Shown: positions 34,869 to 45,906 of the stretch, piece after piece
Position numbering within the stretch: the first letter of the stretch is position 1
Layout of the letters: each line of letters begins with the position of its first letter
From: Apium graveolens
Lineage: Eukaryota > Streptophyta > Magnoliopsida > Apiales > Apiaceae
NCBI RefSeq assembly: GCF_009905375.1
Contig: NC_133649.1
Coordinates: 231,111,792 to 231,175,791 of the forward strand
Length of the DNA: 64,000 bases
Direction of reading: 5' to 3'
The notes under the pieces: generated by a model
The model's database searches: none
Told to the model about the DNA's origin: nothing
The model's input: the letters and a program-made list of their open reading frames with translations, nothing else
Translations under genes and position numbers: made by a program

Positions 34869-35092
34869 CCCAAGCAAGTAAGGTTTTGGGGTTAATCACT
34901 CTCTCACACTCATATACACACACAATCACCTTGCAATCCTATCTATTTTCATCCTTTCAAAAACCGAGTTCTTACTCTCACACTGGAGACGCCGCGGGAC
35001 CCAAACCCCCCTTCCGGTGTTGTTTTGTAGGAGCCCCACGATAGCTACACCATCACCACGGTGAAGGATCCAGGCACGACGTCGGAGGAGCA

Positions 35093-38000
35093 TATAACGA
35101 TTCGTACATTTTTGTATTATTTAAATGTGTAATTATTAAATAAATAAATAAATAAAATATGTGTGTGGGTCATGTCAGCTGTATATTACTTTGTGATGAG
35201 TCATAAGTGATTTTTGGTGTTCGAGATTCATTTGAGTAATTATTTGTGAACTGTGTTGTTTTATTCTTATATTTAAAGGTGATTTTATTCAAGAGTAATT
35301 TTATAAATACTTGGATTATCTCTAAAATCATTTTTATTTCTTCATAATTTCATTTATTATTTTTAGGAGTTTATAAAATTTAGAAATCAATATTTCATTA
35401 ATTATTTATCTTTAAATGATTTTATGATTTCATTTAATTATAAAATCAGTATCTAATTCCAAAATTCTTCAAAAATTATAAAATTCATATTTTATTAGGT
35501 TGGAAATATTTCGAGAATTTTAAAATTTGTTCGAAGATTTTTGGGATTAGTTTGACCAGCGCGTTGTTTCGTTTAATCGATAAATGCGGATACGAGTTGC
35601 ATTTCAAAAATAAGTTCAGAATTATGGAAAATTTATTTTAAATAACTTTTAATCATTTGTGATATTTATAAAGTATTTTAGTAATTTTTAGATTTTTAAT
35701 TACCCGTGAATGGTTCGTTAAATAATTATAGCGGTATCGTATTGGGGGTTAATACATAACTAATTTATCAGATAAGGGTAACTGGGCTTATTTTTATTTT
35801 TATTTTTTTTGTTGTCTTTCAAACAGCATCTCTTATCTCTCTCTTCTCGATCTACTCTCTCTCGCGCTTATTCCTCTGTTCCTCTTCTCCTATTTTTCGA
35901 TTATTCCTGTTAATTCCTGTTCGGCAGAATATTCCTATCGGCCGCTTCTTTCTCTGGTAAATACTGCCTTGTCTTCTGTGCTCCTGTTTCTTGAATCTCC
36001 GTCTCCGCCCTTCGCCGCTCCGGCGAGGTGGTGGCGCGTGTACCTCTAGCCGCGTGTGTATAGTCCTTGTGTGTGTAAACCTGTGTATATATATATGCCC
36101 CGTGTGTGTGCGATTGTGTGTGTTTCTCCGTATGCTGCCCTACGCTCCTCCATCGCCGCCGTTTATTTTTTTTTTTCCGGAAAGGTGACCGGAGTGGTTG
36201 GAGGGGTGTATTGTGCTTCCTGTATGTACGTTGTTGCCTTTGCCCCTGGTTCTTTATTGTTGGGATCATATTCTGTTAGGATTATTTCTTTAATTTCCTG
36301 CCGAAAATAATTGATTATTTTGATGATTTGTCGAACATTGATGCGGTTTGTGAAATAAATTATTCGATGATGCGAGATTTAATTAATAATTATTGATGAA
36401 ATTCGCGAAGGATGTTCGTTATAATCGAAAACCCATGAATTTTATCGCTGTCGGCGATGAGCCTCGGCGAGCCGACGGTGGACGGTGATGATTTAATCTG
36501 AGTCCTACGATTTAAAATATAAAATACGAATTAAAATATAAAACCCAAATAATAATTAATAACTGTATTTAATTGGTGTTTGAGAATTGGTAGATTGATA
36601 TTGTTGGTTGAATCGGTGGATGGGGCTTGTAAAATTGGATTTTTGGTGATTGTGTTACTGATTTGACGTCGAGTTTTTGACGGGTTAGTCCGATAAATAA
36701 AGGAGGTGCTGCCCGATTTCCGGGAAATCAAATTATAGAAATACAGGAGCGTATCCAATAATTATCGGGACACCAAGCGAATATATATAAATACTTTATA
36801 CGAAACCTTATTATGTGTTGTGATGAAATATTTTGCCCAAAATCAATAACCCTTATTTCGTAAAAGGACAAATATACATATTTTCCGAAAATGAACACCG
36901 AACCGACTTTCGAGGACATGAACCCTAATTGATACATGTATTATAATATTGATTATGTTACGAGTCGAGTTTTTTAATGTATGGGTAGACTGTTAGCGAG
37001 GATAGTCAAGCCTATTCGGACGTCTAATTTAGGGTATTTCAGTTCTGAAGGTTCCAATCGAAATCCTGAGCATCCCGGTCGGTGCCAAAGCTAGCCAGTA
37101 ATAGTTGTTAAACTGTATCGAGGCAAGTACCCCTGACCATATCTTTATGGGACAGTAATATATGAATAATTGTTGATTTAAATTTACCTACTGGAACAGA
37201 ACGTTTTATGTTACGTATCCCCTGTGTTCAAATTGCTTGTGTTTTGGGGGAAAAGTAACTTCTGAAAGTACCTATCTCTAAACTTTGAATAAAATGAAAA
37301 TGTTTTGGAAAGTGTGTTGTGATAGAATTGTTTTGAAATGAGATAGGTAAGTGGTTTGGAAAACTGGATAAAGTTGATCAGATAATTGGATGAGCGTGCG
37401 CAAGGGCCCGTAACGGTCAGGAAGATTGCGTAAGAGGCGAAGTGGTTGCGCACCCTGTTATAACCACCAGCCCAGCGTGACAGGGACCTAGCTAGTCTCT
37501 GAGTTCTGGAACAAGTTTCATAGGATGGGCAAGATAGAGCTGTCCTATGGAGATAGCCTGATCAGCTCTCTCATCAGGGATCATCCAATACTTTTATATC
37601 TGAGCGAGATTTTTATGGTTCCCGTAACGGAACAAATGGTTTTGGGTCCCCGTAACGGGACAAATGGTTTTATGGTCCCTGTAATGGAACGAAAGATTTG
37701 GAAATGAAAGTAGCATGCTAAATTTGAACACTTGTATTTACATAACACAACTAATGAGATGTTTTATAGAGCATGCTAATTATTGATATCTAGTTTTCAT
37801 ATGTTTTCACCTGTTTTACTTATTTTTATAAACGAGTTATGATTTCTGTTCCTACAATTGTTTATCATAAACTGTTTTGATTATTATTCATATAGTGGTA
37901 CTGCTGAGCGATTGATCGCTCAGTCTTGAAAATATTTTGTATATTTTCAGATTGCAGATGCCTAGGAGATTGTGCTTTCTTGGTAAATGTAATACCCTGA

Positions 38001-40172
38001 CTTTTCAGAAAATAGTTATACTTAAATATTCAGCTAAAACTCCAAATTAAATCCATAATAAGAATAAGTTTCTAGTTTTTCATAAAATTCTAAAATCCGA
38101 GACAGAAATAAAATCATCTAAGCTGAAAATAAAGCAAATCCTGGGAGACGCAGCTCCAATACAAACATAATCACTAAAATATTATTCCAAAGCAAGCTCA
38201 AATCAGGTCCACCTTTAAGATATCCCAAAAGCTAAGCACCTGAAAATTTGTGAGTAATGAGCCAAGAGCCCAGCAAGAAAAGAATTCTACACTAGTGGAT
38301 CAAGTATCATAATTTTATAAAACAAAAATCATTTTCCGAAATCCATATGACATAAGATATAAAATTCCACAGCTCGCTAAAGCCGCAAATACCTGGTGAC
38401 ACAGTATCAAAAGTTCATAATTTATGTCAATAATGCGCCCCTTACTAAGTTATCATAGAGTGTGCGCTCCCAAAGGCATCATAAGTAGCACTCCCTAGTA
38501 AGGTATCAAAAGCTAGTTCGGGAACTATACGCAATTACTAACTGATTCATAAGTCAGAGCTCACTGGGAATTCTTATTTCTAAAATAGGGTACTTGATCC
38601 ATAAATTTTAAAACAAAAGCAGTGCAAAAAATATTTAAAAGATTTTAAAATAAAATAAAGTGTTAAGAGTTAACTTACCTTATCTGCAAAAATGGTGATC
38701 CAAAATATTGTCAAACAAATCCTAAGTTTCAAATAATCAAACCAATTAAAATTAATAAATAATCCATATATAATGGTAAGGCGTAAACAATATTACTTCA
38801 ATATTTATATAGGCTATATAGTGTTAAACCATACTAGTTAACAAAGAACATATACCATTTTGATAATTCTGAACAATAAATAAGAAAAGAAAGTACTTAA
38901 TAAACTTTAGTACAAAATTATATTTTAGTAACATGCAATTTACAAAATCATATAATAGTTTGAAATTAAAAATATATCAATTCAACTAAAACGTAAAATC
39001 ATGCATCATTGTTCCAAAATAATTGAGATCACATATAAATAATGTATTGCAATTCATGTATAAATCATTTAATAAAAAAATAGTTTCTTATGCATCAAAA
39101 TCTTAAGACATTCTAAGTATATATATATATATCCATTTATATAATATTATATTTACAATCAAATATACAAAGATTTAATGCATAATCATGCATATTTAAT
39201 ACAACTATAACTTTGGGAGCACATGAAAATTTATACGACCAATGTCAAAAAAAAAGAAGCAATAAATATCTTGTAGGAAAGAATATTTTAATAATTAATT
39301 TGAAAGTAATACATTTTAATAATTAATTTGAAAGTAATATCATTGCCATATTTGTACAAATAATGTAAATAATAACATGCTCTATAAAATAAGGAGGATG
39401 TTTAACCATAGCTAAAAAGTAAACATTACATAGGTAGTAATAGTTCAAATGCATAGTAAAAACATAGAATAATATATAAAACATGTACGTATGCTAAAAA
39501 AGAAGAAGTAGAATAAAACATACCTTGATAGAAGATTGATGTGCAAACAAAAATGAACCTGATATAAGTCTATTTATTTAAAAATTTGTTAAAACCCACT
39601 CCTAGGTTTGTGGGTAGTTATCACCCCTCTACTTTTGAACTCACGTACACATTATCTTTATAGGAGTAGCTTTTGACTAAGTAAAACATCTAAAGATAAA
39701 GTATACTTAATTATATAGATATTTATAACCAAATACATTATTTTGTAATGTATTAAATAAAATCTACATACATAACATGTGAATCATACTATTTTGTAAA
39801 CTATACATATAAGAAAATATTATTTTTTTATCAAAACAAATAATTTAAAATTCCAAAGACAGATATATATTTGTAAAAAAATAAGGGTTATCACAATAAG
39901 GGCCAGTTTCCAGTTCCTCCTGTGTTGAGCTCATCTGAGTATGTTGTGTCTGACAGGTGTGGTCCGTGAGTTGCTGTAGAAAGTTAGAAATGTCAGGTTG
40001 TTTTAAATAAGTTGGTTTGTAATAAGTATGTAACCTAAATTATACTTGAACCTGGAAATGATCTTGAGAAAGGGTTGTTTATATTTAAATAAAAGTGAGT
40101 GGATTGTGTTATAATTGTAATTTGATATGGTTAGCGACGTCAACTTCTGACCCCGGGGTTGAGATTGTCACA
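35093..40172 (+). repeat. 5' LTR of H (interrupted)
   Basis: Starts tataacgattcg and ends attgtcaca. Without the solo LTR and one target copy it is about 3,167 bp, against 3,185 bp for the 3' LTR, and the two are alike throughout. Contains a three-fold short repeat of gttcccgtaacgg(a/g)acaaatgg at 37615-37690 and TG-rich runs. No ORF in it is conserved as protein. Confidence 0.9.
37988..39895 (-). mobile_element. solo LTR inside the 5' LTR of H
   Basis: 1,908 bp, TGTAATACCCTGAC to GGGTTATCACA. The empty site in the 3' LTR (48814 onward) reads ggtaaggg, so the original target was gtaag; the two copies are now gtaaa (37983-37987) and ataag (39896-39900), each with one G-to-A change. The motif cttgctgggctcttggctca read on minus matches LTR landmarks of other gypsy LTRs here, so minus orientation is inferred. 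No coding content. Confidence 0.85.
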
Positions 40173-40175
40173 GGT

Positions 40176-40187
40176 TGGTATCAGAGC
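40176..40187 (+). promoter_or_regulatory. primer-binding site of H (initiator tRNA-Met type)
   Basis: TGGTATCAGAGC lies three bases after the 5' LTR end (tgtcaca/ggt), followed by tacaggttt. Standard iMet primer site of chromoviruses. Confidence 0.93.
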
Positions 40188-40460
40188 TACAGGTTTGAGT
40201 CCCTGATTTAGGTTAGGAATAGAGTCAGAAATGTGTAGAATTGGTGTATAGGGTGTGAATCAGCAACTCACATCTAGAGGAGCAAGTTTAAGAGTCTAGT
40301 CGAGGGTTCGAAGTTGTAACCCTGTCATATTTTGAGGATCCTGGAACTGCCCTGATCTTTATTTTGTCTCCCTGGTATAGGTGCCATTGGTAATAGCTGA
40401 TAGAGATTCCTAGACATCTCTTCCACGAGAACGAGTCCGATCTTCCGAATTCAGTTAGTA

Positions 40461-41420
40461 GGTTGTGATATTAGTTAGTGGTTATTATAAGTATTGGCAT
40501 ACGCTGCTAGGGTCGCACTGTTATTATTGTTGTTACTTTTATTGTTGTATTTGTTACTGATTTTGTTAAATCTAGCCACTCATTACAGTCGGACCCCAAC
40601 TAAATGAGGGTGGTAATATTTTATTGCGGCAGCATTTTCTTGGCACATGAAAATGTTGCTACCTGTTACATTTGTTACTGATTTTGTTAAATCTAGCCAC
40701 TCATTACAGTCGGACCCCAACTAAATGAGGGTGGTAATATTTTATTGCGGCAGCATTTTCTTGGCACATGAAAATGTTGCTACCCGGGGGCAATTCTTTT
40801 AAACTAAAATCATTTATTATGTTCCAGGATAAGGCCGCCCAAGAAGAATATCCCGTCTAATTCCTCTAGTAGAGCTTCTGAAGGGGGCCCAGTTATGGGT
40901 GAGTTGCTAGATTTGCTGCTCCAACAGTCTAATCAAATGGCTCAGCAGCAAGAACAATTTTAGCAGCAGCAACAACAATTTCTGCAACAACAGCAACTAG
41001 GTTGTGATATTAGTTAGTGGCTATTATAAGTATTGGCATATGCTGCTAGGGTTGTACTGTTATTATTGTTGTTACTTTTATTGTTACATTTGTTACTGAT
41101 TTTGTTAAATCTAGCCACTCATTACAGTCGGACCCCAACTAAATGAGGGTGGTAATATTTTATTGCGGCAGCATTTTCTTGGCACATGAAAATGTTGCTA
41201 CCCGGGGGCAATTCTTTTAAACTAAAATCATTTATTATATTCCAGGATAAGGCCGCCCAAAAAAAAAAACCCGTCTAATTCCTCTAGTAGAGCTTCTGAA
41301 GGGGGCCCAGTTATGGGTGAGTTGCTAGATTTGCTGCTCCAACAGTCTAATCAAATGGCTCAGCAGCAAGAACAATTTTAGCAGCAGCAACAACAATTTC
41401 TGCAACAACAGCAGCAATAA
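40461..41420. repeat. nested tandem duplications in the leader and gag start of H
   Basis: A 114-bp segment (tttgttactgattttgttaa to aatgttgctacc) occurs at 40550-40663, 40671-40784 and 41089-41202. A larger block from ggttgtgatattagttagtg through the first gag codons and Gln tract (40461-40998) is repeated at 40999-41416 without the middle copy. The gag start is thus present twice, at about 40826 and 41247. A putative acceptor ttccag precedes each. Confidence 0.85.
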
Positions 41421-42350
41421 TTTCTGCAACAACAACAATAACAGTTCATACAGCAGCAGCAGCAACAAATTCAACAGCAACAGCTGTAACTTCAGCAGCA
41501 ACCTCAGCAAAGAGAAGTGAATCAAATTATGAGTTTTAAATCTTTTCAGTCGGTAGAGCCCCCAGAGTTTAAGGGCAAGGTGGACCCAGTTGCTGCCAAA
41601 ACTTGGCTAAAGGAAATGGAGAAAGCTTTCACCCTCACGCAAGTAAGTGATAATCTCATATTAGACTATGCAGGTTATATTCTGAAGGGTGAAGCGAATT
41701 ATTGGTGGGAATCTACTCGTGCCTTTGAAGGAGAATGTCTTGTTCCATGGACCAGGTTTACAGAATTGTTTTTGGAAAATTATTTTCCGGATTGTTTGCA
41801 AAACCAGTTAGAGGTGGAGTTTTTGGAATTGAAGCAGGATGAAAAGAGTGTGGCCGAGTACGAGGCCAAGTTTACAAAATTAGCCCAGTTGGTACCCGTG
41901 TATGTCAGTACTGAAGCTTAGAAAGCGAAAAGGTTCCAGCAGATATTGAAGCCAGAAATCCGTAGTGGTGTTGTAGCCTTGCAGCACAAGACATATCCCT
42001 CTATAATTCAGGCCGCCCTAGTAATCGAAAGTGATCAGAAATTGGCTGCCAAGGAAAAGGGTGATAAGAAGAAGAAGTTATAAGGTATTACTGGTGAAAC
42101 AAATCCAGGAGGGTCTAGTCAGAGGTTTCAGAAGCGGTTTGGCCAAAATAGGAATAAAATATTCAGAAGACGGAATTTTCCTCAAGCTAGGCCTGCTACC
42201 ACCTCAGTTGCCTCCACTCCAGCCCAGTCCGCAAACTCAGCGGTGGATTGTAAGATATGTGAAAAAAGACATAGTGGCTCATGCAAAAGGGATGTTCAAT
42301 GTTTCAAATATCATCAAAAGGGTCATATGTATTGGAATGGAATTCAGAGA
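41247..42350 (+). pseudogene. H gag
   Basis: The frame starts at 41247, where ATA stands in for the start ATG (IRPPKKN...). A Gln-rich stretch of CAG/CAA repeats follows with several codons changed to TAG/TAA, then the capsid domain from 41517 (FKGKVDPVAAKTWLKEMEKA, YILKGEANYWWE, WTRFTELFLENYFP). Stops lie after 41921 and near 42083. A cysteine motif [18 protein letters not shown] is in this frame; the usual zinc knuckle [14 protein letters not shown] is one frame over, marking a frameshift near 42320. Gag would form the particle shell. The stops at former Gln codons are mostly C-to-T changes. Confidence 0.88.
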
Positions 42351-43369
42351 AACCCGCAGTTACTTGCTACAACTGTGGAAAGGTGGGGCATCTTGCTCGG
42401 AATTGTAAGACAGCTACTCAAGGTATTGCATCTCAAGGACCGGCATCCAGCACAGCTAAAGCCATAACTTTCAAGATGACTAAAAGGTCCAATGCTCTGG
42501 ACTCGGACATAGTGGTAGGTACACTCTCTCTCAACTCCATATATGTTAAAGTTCTATTTGATTCGGGAGCATCTAAGTCTTTTATATCAAAGGATTGTGT
42601 GGTTAAAATGGACTTAATGTTAGAAGATTTGGCTGAACCTTTGACTACAGAAGTAGCCAATCAGGATAGAGTTTCAGTGAGTCAGTTTTGCCCTAAGTGT
42701 CAATTAGAAATCCATGGGCATTCTTTTTCGGCTGACCTAATACCCTTCGAGCTAGGAGAGTTCGACGTGATTTTAGGTATGGATTGGTTGTCCCAATATA
42801 AGGGAAATATTGACTATAAGAAGAAAAAGATTGTGATGTCTATCGAGGATAATGTTATGGTAAATTATCAAGGACAAAGGCATGAAAAGAAATTTCTCTC
42901 GATATTACAGGCAAACAAATTGTTAAGGCAAGGATGCGAGGCTTACTTAGCACATGTGGTGGATGTTGAGAAAGAAGTACCTAATCTGGACGAGATTCCA
43001 ATAGTAAGAGAATTTCCAGATGTTTCTCCAGATGAGTTTCCCGGATTGCCACCAGATCGAGAGATCCAGTTTTCTATTGATTTAGTTCCTGGAGCAGAAC
43101 CAGTTTCAAAGGCTCCTTATTACATGGCTCCAGTAGAAATGAAAGAACTCACCAAACAACTTCAGGAATTATTGTATGAAGGTGTGATTAGGCCAAGTGT
43201 ATCTCCATGGGATGCACCAGTGTTATTTGTAAAGATGAAGGACGGAAGTATGAGATTGTGTATCGATTATCGAGAGTTAAATAAGTTGAACATCAAGAAT
43301 AAGTATCCCCTACCAAGGATAGATGACCTGTTTGACCAGCTTAAAGCTGTTTCTCAAAGATTGACTTGA
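42281..43369 (+). pseudogene. H protease and N-half of RT
   Basis: A 362-codon open stretch with the zinc knuckle [14 protein letters not shown], protease ([23 protein letters not shown]), the linker [20 protein letters not shown], and RT fingers ([40 protein letters not shown]). It ends at a frameshift within the RT palm near 43365. Its ATG is internal; the true product is a gag-pol polyprotein. Confidence 0.9.
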
Positions 43370-44231
43370 GATCGGCTACCATCAGTTAAAGATTAAGCCT
43401 GAAGACATACCAAAGACTGTATTTAGAACCCGATATGGACATTATGAGTTCTTAGTGATGTCGTTTGGATTGACCAATGCACCAGTTGCATTCATGGATT
43501 TAATGAACCGCGTGTATAGAGAGTACTTGGATAAGTTTGTGATTATATTTATTGATGTCATCCTCATATATTCGAAGACTAGAGAAGATCATGCTGACCA
43601 TCTGAGGATTGCCCTGCCAAGGCTAAGAGAGAAGCAGTTGTATGCTAAGTTTTTGAAGTGCGAATTTTGGTTAGGTGAAATCCAATTCTTGGGTCATGTA
43701 GTAGGAAATGATGAAATTAAGGTAGATCCTGTAAAGATTGAGGCCGTATCCAGATGGGAACAACCAAAGTCCCCGACGGAAGTCAGAAGTTTTCTTGGAG
43801 TAGCAGGTTATTACCGAAGATTTGTGAAGGACTTTGCTAAGATTGTGACGCCATTGACCAAGCTGACCAGGAAGAACGAGATCTGGACAGAGAAATGTGA
43901 GGAAATCTTCCAAGAACTGAAAAAGAGGTTAGTAACAGCTCTAGTGCTAGCATTGCCATATGAGATGGGAAATTTTATAATCTACAATAATGCTTCTTTG
44001 AAGGGTTTGGGTTGTGTGTTGATGCAGCATGATAAAGTCATTATTTACGCCTCTAGACAATTAAAACCTCATGAGAAAAAGTATCCAGTGCATGATTTGG
44101 AGTTAGTAGCGATCGTGTTCGCGTTGAAGTTGTGGAGACATTACTTATCCGGAGAAAAATGCGAGATTTACATGGATCATAAAAGCTTAAAGTATATATT
44201 CACCCAGAAGGATCTAAACATGAGACAATGA
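43370..44231 (+). pseudogene. H RT C-half and RNase H
   Basis: After the frameshift, [19 protein letters not shown] leads to the catalytic box, which reads FIDVILIYS: the second Asp of the usual F/YxDD is Val, so RT would be dead. The connection domain ([37 protein letters not shown]) follows. RNase H has [15 protein letters not shown], where family members have D at the second N, then [20 protein letters not shown]. It stops at 44229-44231 (tga), within the gap to the next frame. Confidence 0.88.
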
Positions 44232-44243
44232 ACATGGCTAGAA

Positions 44244-45345
44244 TTGATTAAGGGTTACAATTTTTCCATTAACTACCACCCACGAAAGGCCAATGTAGTG
44301 GCAGATGCCCTGAGCAGGAAGGAAAGATTGAATACGATCGAAGTTTCTGAGGAACTCGTGAAAGAATTGGAAAAATTGGAAATCAAAATTCGAACACTAG
44401 AAGGTAACAATGAGCAATTGTATGAGATCACTTTTCAGCCAGAATTGATGGATAAGATTAGGAAGTGTCAGGAAGAAATGATGGATCAAGGACTAGATAA
44501 TTTAACTGGAGAAGAACTTTGTACTCAAAAGGATAATAAAGGTATGTTCAGGTTTTCATCAAGAATATGGATCCCTAATGTGACTGAATTGAAGAATGAG
44601 ATTTTACGGGAAGCTCATAACTCTAAGTTTTCCATTCACCCGGGAAGTACTAAGATGTATAAAGATTTGAAGAAGAACTTCTGGTGGCCAGGAATGAAAA
44701 AGGAAATAGTCAATTGGGTTAGCAAATGTTATATGCCAGACGGTAAAAGCAGAACATCAAAGATCAAGTGGATTGTTACAACCTTTGGACATTCCACAGT
44801 GGAAATGGGAAGAAATCACGATGGATTTTGTAGTAGGACTACCAAAGACGAAGTTGAACCATGATATTATTTGGGTAATTATTGATAGATTGACAAAGTC
44901 TGCATATTTCCTCCCGATCAATGAAAAGTATTCCTTGGACAGGCTAGTCAAGTTGTATTTGGATGAAATTATGACCAAACATGGAGTCCCTGTTTCAATT
45001 TCAATTGTGTCTGATCGAGATCCAAGATTTAATTCAAGATTTTGGACAAAATTCTAAGAATGTTTAGGGAAAAAATTGAAAATGATTACCGCCTACCATC
45101 CCCAGACAGATGGCCAAAGTGAAAGAACCATTCAGATAATAGACGATATGTTAAGGGTTTGTGCTTTGGATTTTAAAGGAAATTGGGATGAACACTTACC
45201 GTTGATAGAGTTTTCCTATAATAACAGTTATCATACCAGTATAGGGATATCGCCCTACGAAGCTTTGTATGGACGTAAGTGCGGGTCCCCACTCTATTGG
45301 GATGAAGTAGGAGAAAAGAAGTTGTTAGGTCTTGAATTAGTTTAA
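44244..45345 (+). pseudogene. H integrase
   Basis: The stretch continues RNase H (YHPRKANVVADALSR) and gives the integrase zinc domain (HNSKFSIHPGSTKMYKDL with His residues, then SKC). A frameshift and partial loss near 44730-44770 removes the second Cys. The core then runs in other frames: [10 protein letters not shown] (Asp), IVSDRDPRF (Asp) and TDGQSERTIQ (Glu). A stop at 45055-45057 splits the core. DDE residues are present although the frame is broken twice. Confidence 0.87.
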
Positions 45346-45870
45346 CAAACCAATGACACAATTGTATTGATTCGAAAAAGGTTAGAAGCAGCTCAAGATA
45401 GACAGAAAAAGAATGCAGACCTTCATCGAAAGGACATGGATATGGAAATAGGGTCGTTGGTATTGTTGAAAGTGTCGCCCTTGAAAGGATTGGTTAGATT
45501 TGGGTAGAAAGGCAAGTTAAGTCCTAGATATATCGGACCCTTTGAAGTATTGAGAAAAGTTGGTAAAGTGGCCTATGAGTTAGCACTGCCCCCGCAGTTG
45601 CAGCATATCCATAATGTGTTCCATGTGTCTATGCTGAAATGTTATATCCCCGATTTGAATCAAGTTATTGAATATGAACCAATCGAGCTTCAACCAGATT
45701 TGTCCTACGTGGAACGGCCGATTCAGATCCTAGATCGCAAAGAGCGAGTCCTTAGAAATAAGTCTATTCCCATAGTCAAAGTATTGTAAAGGAATCCTCG
45801 AGTGTAAGAGTCCACTTGAGAATTAGAGTCAGATATGCTTGACAAATATCCTCATTTGTTTAATTAGATC
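45346..45870 (+). pseudogene. H integrase C-terminus and chromodomain-like end
   Basis: [20 protein letters not shown] with [11 protein letters not shown], and later [20 protein letters not shown], are typical of the Tekay/Del region before the chromodomain. The following WxxxxxxESTWE-like stretch is present in the same frame but carries at least three stops (45787-45840). Chromodomains guide integration to heterochromatin in this clade (family knowledge). Confidence 0.8.
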
Positions 45871-45887
45871 AGATTTTGTGGAAAGAA

Positions 45888-45906
45888 TCTTTTTAAGGGG
45901 GGAGGA
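45888..45906 (+). promoter_or_regulatory. polypurine tract of H
   Basis: tttttaaggggggaggat directly before the 3' LTR start (45907). The same tract occurs at 23900-23920 before the core LTR of composite 1. Confidence 0.88.

Larger units (their letters stand above)
33547..35092 (+). mobile_element. gypsy-type LTR fragment G
   Basis: A G-run precedes TGTTTCAACTTCAAG at 33547. A minisatellite-filled U3, a strong TATA box (34859-34868) and a U5-like leader follow (cactctctcacactc, ggagacgccgcgggaccc, taggagccccacgatagc). It stops where Tekay element H begins. Sequence after H (49092, gtagccctgccactagg) may be its continuation. The right end and internal region were not recognised. Confidence 0.6.
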
